NCBI RefSeq assembly: GCF_020985305.1
Contig: NZ_CP087588.1
Span: forward strand, 3,569,190 to 3,633,189
Source: Croceicoccus sp. Ery15
Lineage (GTDB): Bacteria; Pseudomonadota; Alphaproteobacteria; Sphingomonadales; Sphingomonadaceae
Reading direction: 5' to 3'
Length of the DNA stretch: 64,000 nucleotides
Shown: piece by piece, positions 63,642-64,000 of the stretch
Position numbering within the stretch: the first letter of the stretch is position 1
Layout of the letters: the number at the start of each line of letters is the position of its first letter
Notes under the pieces: model-generated
Databases searched by the model: none
Told to the model about the DNA's origin: nothing
Seen by the model: only the letters and a program-made list of their open reading frames with translations
Made by a program: the position numbers and the translations under genes

Positions 63642-64000
63642 ATGGCTCTTGGCTTCAAAAAGAAGGGTCTTTTCGGAGCGTCCGCGCCCGATATGACGAC
63701 GACCACACAGCCCATGGCTGGCATGGGGCAGGGCATTCAGGAGCAGCCCAAGAGCGGCGGCTTCTTTGGTGAAGGTGGCGCAGGCAGGGCAATCGCGGGC
63801 ACGGTTGGCGATTATCTGCTACAGCAAAGTGGCATGTCGCCACTCTATGCGCCTGCTATGGCCCAGCAGCAGCAGGCCGCGCTTCAATCAGCAGCGGAAC
63901 AGCGCAAGCGTTCGCTCGATATGGCAGATTGGAAGGCAAAGCACGATTACGAGGTTGCCAATCCCAAAGAGCAAGGCCCGACCGCCATGCAGCGGAACCT
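63642..64000 (+). CDS. Phage structural protein, cut by the right edge
   Basis: First 119 codons visible, MALGFKKKGLFGASAPDMT onwards, Gly/Gln-rich (AQQQQAALQSAAEQRKRS). Likely another internal virion or ejection protein. Its C-terminus lies beyond the window. Confidence 0.55.
   Translation, partial: MALGFKKKGLFGASAPDMTTTTQPMAGMGQGIQEQPKSGGFFGEGGAGRAIAGTVGDYLLQQSGMSPLYAPAMAQQQQAALQSAAEQRKRSLDMADWKAKHDYEVANPKEQGPTAMQRN

Larger units (their letters stand above)
35933..64000. mobile_element. Temperate tailed-phage prophage, right end outside the window
   Basis: From the integrase next to tRNA-Val to the right edge, all genes are phage-like: recombination, immunity, replication, terminase, portal, scaffold, capsid and ejection genes. 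No tail tube or sheath genes are seen and the head order resembles podoviruses with an SU10-type capsid. The exact left junction lies between the tRNA and the integrase (35933-35968) or inside the tRNA; no second copy of the attachment site can be checked here. Confidence 0.93.

Overview
The window is GC-rich alphaproteobacterial DNA, most likely from the Sphingomonadales (Erythrobacteraceae or Sphingomonadaceae). The case rests on a bacterial lycopene cyclase, the SspB / hisB / YciI / hisH-hisA-hisF arrangement, the ybgC-tolQRAB-pal cluster, an SWIB mini-protein and an Rsh enzyme typical of that order. Genus is not decidable by reading alone.

Bases 1 to about 35,930 are host chromosome. They hold crtY (cut by the left edge), a TPP riboswitch with thiC, a low-GC gene split in two by an IS1380-family element (about 3671-5288), and a 442-base gene-free stretch with a long imperfect inverted repeat. 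Next come small stress and hypothetical genes (OsmC, DUF2061, PEBP, SWIB, DUF3008/DUF2945) and a K+-channel-like protein. Then follow dapD, a subtilisin-like lipoprotein with a C-terminal barrel-like region, gmk and sspB. The histidine genes hisB-yciI-hisH-hisA-hisF are followed by a Kef-type antiporter and then hisE and a HIT hydrolase. The complete Tol-Pal envelope system ybgC-tolQ-tolR-tolA-tolB-pal follows, then a J-domain protein, infC (probably starting at a non-AUG ATA codon), pdeM, hemF, an S41-protease lipoprotein, the bifunctional (p)ppGpp enzyme, a cyclophilin and tRNA-Val(TAC).

From the tRNA to the right edge (about 35,933-64,000) lies a temperate tailed-phage prophage; its right end is outside the window. 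The leftward arm carries a tyrosine integrase, a recombination set (ERF annealing protein, SSB, HNH-type nuclease) and a run of about fifteen small genes, nearly all joined by 4-base ATGA/GTGA overlaps. The immunity region has an S24 (LexA/CI-like) repressor and a divergent Cro-like gene around a 16-bp palindromic operator. The same operator recurs at the promoter of the leftward early operon. Three genes (a small protein, a membrane/coiled-coil protein and a HIRAN-domain protein) lie directly downstream of the repressor and are probably expressed in the lysogen.

The rightward arm carries a GIY-YIG-like protein, an adenine-type methyltransferase, RusA, DnaB and a replication gene containing three perfect 12-bp repeats next to an AT-rich stretch (a lambda-like in-gene origin candidate). 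After a 458-base gene-poor spacer come the head genes: small and large terminase, portal, scaffold, SU10-type major capsid, adaptor, a nozzle/stabilisation-type protein and probable ejection proteins. No tail-sheath or tube genes are seen, which suggests a podovirus-like virion. One gene inside the head cluster is on the opposite strand with its own promoter; it encodes a free-standing copy of the RNA polymerase alpha C-terminal DNA-binding domain.
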